Shown: positions 60,924 to 64,000 of the stretch, in pieces
Position numbering within the stretch: position 1 is the first letter of the stretch
Layout: the number at the start of each line of letters is the position of its first letter
Assembly (NCBI RefSeq): GCF_001861355.1
Contig: NZ_MASN01000034.1
Span: forward strand, 89,009-153,008
Source: Natrialba sp. SSL1
GTDB taxonomy: Archaea > Halobacteriota > Halobacteria > Halobacteriales > Natrialbaceae
DNA: 64,000 nucleotides
Direction: 5' to 3'
Notes under the pieces: model-generated
Told to the model about the DNA's origin: nothing
The model's input: the letters and a program-made list of their open reading frames with translations, nothing else
Databases searched by the model: none
Made by a program: the position numbers and the translations under genes

Positions 60924-61601
60924 ATGAATATGGTAGCAACACGAGAGAGGGCCCTTAGCGAACGCGAGTTCGAACTACTGTTAGAAGGTGCTGGGCGAAT
61001 AGATGATACACAACAGAGACTCGAAACACGAGCGGCCATTCTCCTTGGAGGCCGTCTTGGACTTAGACCAGGAGAAACAACGCACTTGTCGAAATCGTGG
61101 GTTGACCTAGAGCGGCAGATGATCCAGATTCCCACACAGGAAAACTGTACGAAGGGACGGGATGGTGGCATCTGTGGATACTGCCGGCAGGCGGTGAAAC
61201 AACGGCTAGATCACAATCCCAATACGGATTTTCAGAGCTTTGCTGAGCGTTATTGGCTCCCGAAAACAGAAGCCGCATCTCGAACAGTTCCGTACCACTT
61301 TTCGTATCGGGTTCGAGTCGCGGTTGAATTGTTACTCGACGAACATAGTGGCTGGCCGTATTCGTTCTCGACCTTACAGCGACGTCTAGAAACGGCCCTG
61401 AAATTGTCCCCAGAATTGTCTAACGACGCAACCTCATTACATGGATTACGTGCCACAGCAGCGTCGTACCATGCAGGAAGAGGCTTGGATCTTCCCGCAC
61501 TCCGAGCAATGTTCGGGTGGGAGGACATCACGACCGCACGTCAATATCTAAATGTCGATGGAGCTATGACCCGACGAGCGCTGGACAGTATTCATCAGTA
61601 A
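60924..61601 (+). CDS. Tyrosine recombinase, catalytic-domain type
   Basis: About 225 residues from the ATG at 60924. Only the catalytic domain is clear: LGGRLGLRPGETTHL holds the first Arg, LHGLRATAASYHAGRG the HxxR box, and ARQYLNVDGAMTRRAL the Tyr. A CGYCRQ Cys pair sits in an insert. The N-terminal DNA-binding domain is very short, as in many haloarchaeal integrase-like proteins. Likely involved in mobile element or plasmid recombination. Confidence 0.82.
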   Translation: MNMVATRERALSEREFELLLEGAGRIDDTQQRLETRAAILLGGRLGLRPGETTHLSKSWVDLERQMIQIPTQENCTKGRDGGICGYCRQAVKQRLDHNPNTDFQSFAERYWLPKTEAASRTVPYHFSYRVRVAVELLLDEHSGWPYSFSTLQRRLETALKLSPELSNDATSLHGLRATAASYHAGRGLDLPALRAMFGWEDITTARQYLNVDGAMTRRALDSIHQ

Positions 61602-61650
61602 ATCTGAACCCACTGATATTCAGGAACCAGGCGTATCGCTATTTCAGTGA

Positions 61651-63999
61651 TTACTCCATCGGGCCTACATCTCCAAGATAAGTGTATTTCTCAGCGACCT
61701 TCTCGAAGTACGCTTCCGTCATAATTCGAGGATTCGACACTCGATGGAAGTCATCAAGGACGAACTGCATTTCCTCCTCATCCAACCCATATGCGTGGAA
61801 CACGGCCGCGTCGACTTCGGCTTGTAGTTCACGCCGGGTCTCCATATCCGTCGCCGGCTCAATCCCACCGAGTCGCTCACGCATCTCAGCAAACTCCTCA
61901 CCGTAGCAGTTGAGCTTCGCCGCGCGATCAGCGATGTAGTGGAACCAGTCGTCGCCATCAGTGAGTCGGGGGACCTGTGACTCCTCAAACTTGTACTTCG
62001 AGGCGTGTGAATCAACCTTTGTCCGCATCAAGAAATCGAACGGAATACTATTGATCAGCCCAAGCGCGACGAAAAGCTCCTTTTCAGTGAAAACACGGTC
62101 GTAAGCGCTGTGCATCGGGAATTCCGAAAGATCATCCTTGCTAGGGTTTGCCTCGAATGGTCGAACCGTGTACAGCGTATGGACGACGACTCCACCCGGT
62201 GGGATTACAGCCGCAATGAGCGTCCGTTCGTCGGTTGCACGAGCGACTTCACGGAGCACAAGCCGGTACTCAGAACTATGGAGACGGATGTCCTCCAAAG
62301 AAAGTTCGGGGCGGTCGAATTCCTCTGTTAGCAACCGATTGACGAACCGCTTCTGCGAACTTGCCGGGAGATGGCGGAACTCAGGGTCATCAGCGAACTT
62401 GTTGAAGATAGCCTTCTTCAGACTGATCGCATCGTCCCGGGCACGGAAGTTCTTCTCTCGAACGCGACGCTTCGCGCTCAGCTCCTCGTTATCCTCATCG
62501 ACACTCCACAAAGAGATGGGTTTGAGGTCGTCGACGTAGGTCGGCTCATAACAGAATTGGTGAATATTCTTTCCCTGATAGACCGGATAATCCCCTTTGG
62601 ATTCGTCTTCGATGAATCTATCTCGATCTCGTCCTCGATCCAGTTCCTTGTATAAGACCGTTCGCCAAGCACCTTCAATTTCAGTCGTCAATGGTGGTGT
62701 CTGGAGAATTTTATCCAGCACTGAGACCTCCTGCTGGTCCTCGATGTTGGGGAAAATTCGAGCTTCAGGAGAATACTCTTTGAGGATTCGCGCTGGAATT
62801 TCTAGAGCTACATCGTCAATTGACCGAAGAACATCAACGGAAGTCTGATGAAAGATTCCGTGGACAGTATCAGTGCTTCCCTCTGTTCGGAGCGTAACGA
62901 TACCGAAGTTATACCTAGTGTCTATATCGGAGAAAATGCCGCGATTTTCAAATCCGATGATACTCTGAATCTCAGACTCTTCCAATGCATGTACTCGCAA
63001 ATCCTTTCCAGCGGCGGCATTGAAGAACGGACCAGGAAGCAGCTGTGAAACATAACCACCGTCTCTGACGATATCATAGACTCGCTCAAAGAACAGTAGG
63101 GACAGGTCGTTCGTCCGTGCAACCTGTTGTCCTTCTACGCTTGGTGTCTGGTACTCGTATTCTCCACTCTGGTTGATATAGGTCGCTTGCCGTTCCTTGT
63201 CACGCTGGAACTTCTCCCATTCGGCAGCGATTTCAGGGTTCTCTAAGAGCTCCTCTACCTTCTTGTCCTTTTCACCTGGTGGGCGGCTACGAAACTCAGT
63301 ATCGTACTTTGGGAAGAAGTCCGTCCGGTATGGCTTCAGCTCATCCCACGGTGGGTTCCCAATGATGACATCAAAGCCGCCTTCCCGATAGACTGTCGCG
63401 AACTCGAGCACCCAATGAAACGGTGAGAACTCCTCTAATTCCTCAAGAGAAATATCCTCGTCGACAAGTTCGTTGAACTGATCGCGGATCTTCTCATTAA
63501 GCTCCTCGCTGTGGGTGTCGATTTTTCGTTCAGCCATTTTACGAGCATTCTGCGCTTCACGGGCAGAATCCGCAGCTCGATGGCGGTCCTGTTCCCGGAT
63601 GACATCCTCATAGAGATCTTTGACTGCAGTTCCGACACCCCAATTCGAGAGTGACGCGTCGCCCGCATCTTCCCGTGCGACTTCTTGGAGCTCAGTGAAC
63701 CCGATCAGCGAGTTACCCTGACGGATGTTAAAATCTATATTTGGGAGGGGTTCGACCTCGTTCGGTTCGTCCTCAATATCAGCGACCATCGACAGCCACA
63801 GGCGTAGTTTACAGATTTCGACTGCCCCGGCCTCGATATCGACTCCATAGAGATTGTGAAGGATGATAGAACGCTTTGCGAAAAGTGACACCCCTCCATG
63901 TCCCTCTTCTATTCTCTCCAATTCTTCACGGCTACGACTCTCCAACTCCCAGCCTTTCCCTTCAGCTTCGAGTCGTTGGAAATACTCAATGCATTGCAT
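61651..63999 (-). CDS. Eco57I/NPPW-type adenine-specific DNA methyltransferase, partial
   Basis: The C-terminal 782 residues; the N-terminus lies beyond the right edge. Motif IV is FDVIIGNPPWDELKPY; upstream LYGVDIEAGAVEICKLRLWL and IRQGNSLIGF are typical of Eco57I-type enzymes. A target-recognition-like region (YPVYQGKNIHQF, SLWSVDEDN) and helical tail follow. It should methylate adenine in a specific site. Large enzymes like this work alone (type IIG), or in BREX or DISARM defence loci; neighbours outside the window would decide. Confidence 0.85.
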   Translation of the reverse strand: MQCIEYFQRLEAEGKGWELESRSREELERIEEGHGGVSLFAKRSIILHNLYGVDIEAGAVEICKLRLWLSMVADIEDEPNEVEPLPNIDFNIRQGNSLIGFTELQEVAREDAGDASLSNWGVGTAVKDLYEDVIREQDRHRAADSAREAQNARKMAERKIDTHSEELNEKIRDQFNELVDEDISLEELEEFSPFHWVLEFATVYREGGFDVIIGNPPWDELKPYRTDFFPKYDTEFRSRPPGEKDKKVEELLENPEIAAEWEKFQRDKERQATYINQSGEYEYQTPSVEGQQVARTNDLSLLFFERVYDIVRDGGYVSQLLPGPFFNAAAGKDLRVHALEESEIQSIIGFENRGIFSDIDTRYNFGIVTLRTEGSTDTVHGIFHQTSVDVLRSIDDVALEIPARILKEYSPEARIFPNIEDQQEVSVLDKILQTPPLTTEIEGAWRTVLYKELDRGRDRDRFIEDESKGDYPVYQGKNIHQFCYEPTYVDDLKPISLWSVDEDNEELSAKRRVREKNFRARDDAISLKKAIFNKFADDPEFRHLPASSQKRFVNRLLTEEFDRPELSLEDIRLHSSEYRLVLREVARATDERTLIAAVIPPGGVVVHTLYTVRPFEANPSKDDLSEFPMHSAYDRVFTEKELFVALGLINSIPFDFLMRTKVDSHASKYKFEESQVPRLTDGDDWFHYIADRAAKLNCYGEEFAEMRERLGGIEPATDMETRRELQAEVDAAVFHAYGLDEEEMQFVLDDFHRVSNPRIMTEAYFEKVAEKYTYLGDVGPME

Positions 64000-64000
64000 G

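Overview
The window is haloarchaeal DNA. The proteins are acidic, many carry twin-arginine lipoprotein signals (RR followed by a Cys lipobox), and there is a TATA-binding protein, a HalOD1-domain protein, several CxxC zinc-finger micro-proteins and many very short leaders with a TATA box about 25-40 nt before the start codon. A ParA-type partition operon with iteron arrays, two tyrosine recombinases, two large DDE transposases and at least five broken transposase relics suggest a megaplasmid or an accessory region of a chromosome. No rRNA, tRNA or CRISPR was seen.

Positions 1-21.6 kb are a metal island. It holds a multicopper oxidase, DedA and DoxX membrane proteins, a ferric-reductase-like membrane protein, a DUF192 protein, an Ni/Co (NicO-like) transporter, a zinc-type ABC importer (binding protein, ATPase, permease), a ZIP transporter, a cupredoxin-like lipoprotein, a Cys-rich four-helix copper protein, a double DUF305 protein, a CopB-type (CPH) and a CopA-type (CPC) ATPase, an AsnC/Lrp regulator with a TRASH metal-sensing tail, and a CopZ-like chaperone.

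Positions 21.6-36.9 kb are a mosaic: transposon and regulator relics, an integrase operon, the first large transposase with a divergent winged-helix gene, a frameshifted paralogue of a ribbon-helix-helix gene, two zinc-finger micro-proteins, a TBP, a nucleotidyltransferase/HTH pair resembling a toxin-antitoxin module, a PadR regulator, an RHH/RelE pair, and a 31-bp repeat in at least four copies.

Positions 37-52.5 kb are a second metal block: an Acr3-type arsenite exporter, a SirR/DtxR regulator, a second ZIP (about 90% like the first), a CcoG/NapH-like membrane ferredoxin, a ZntA-type ATPase overlapping a CPBP protease gene, which overlaps a CcoI-like ATPase with an unusual SPW motif, then a SCO-TlpA-CcdA operon. 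Together these suggest copper and thiol handling for cupro-enzyme assembly plus Zn/Cd efflux.

Positions 53-64 kb hold the second large transposase (again with a divergent winged-helix gene), parA and its small partner flanked by 9-bp-phased repeats, a second copy of the nucleotidyltransferase/HTH pair, small hypothetical genes, a TRAM-domain protein, a second recombinase, and the C-terminal 782 residues of an Eco57I/NPPW-type DNA methyltransferase that runs off the right edge.

Most striking structure outside genes: a shared 11-7-11 inverted repeat before the multicopper oxidase and on both sides of doxX; SirR-like boxes before sirR and both ZIP genes; phased arrays around parA; and the recurring divergent wHTH-transposase arrangement.
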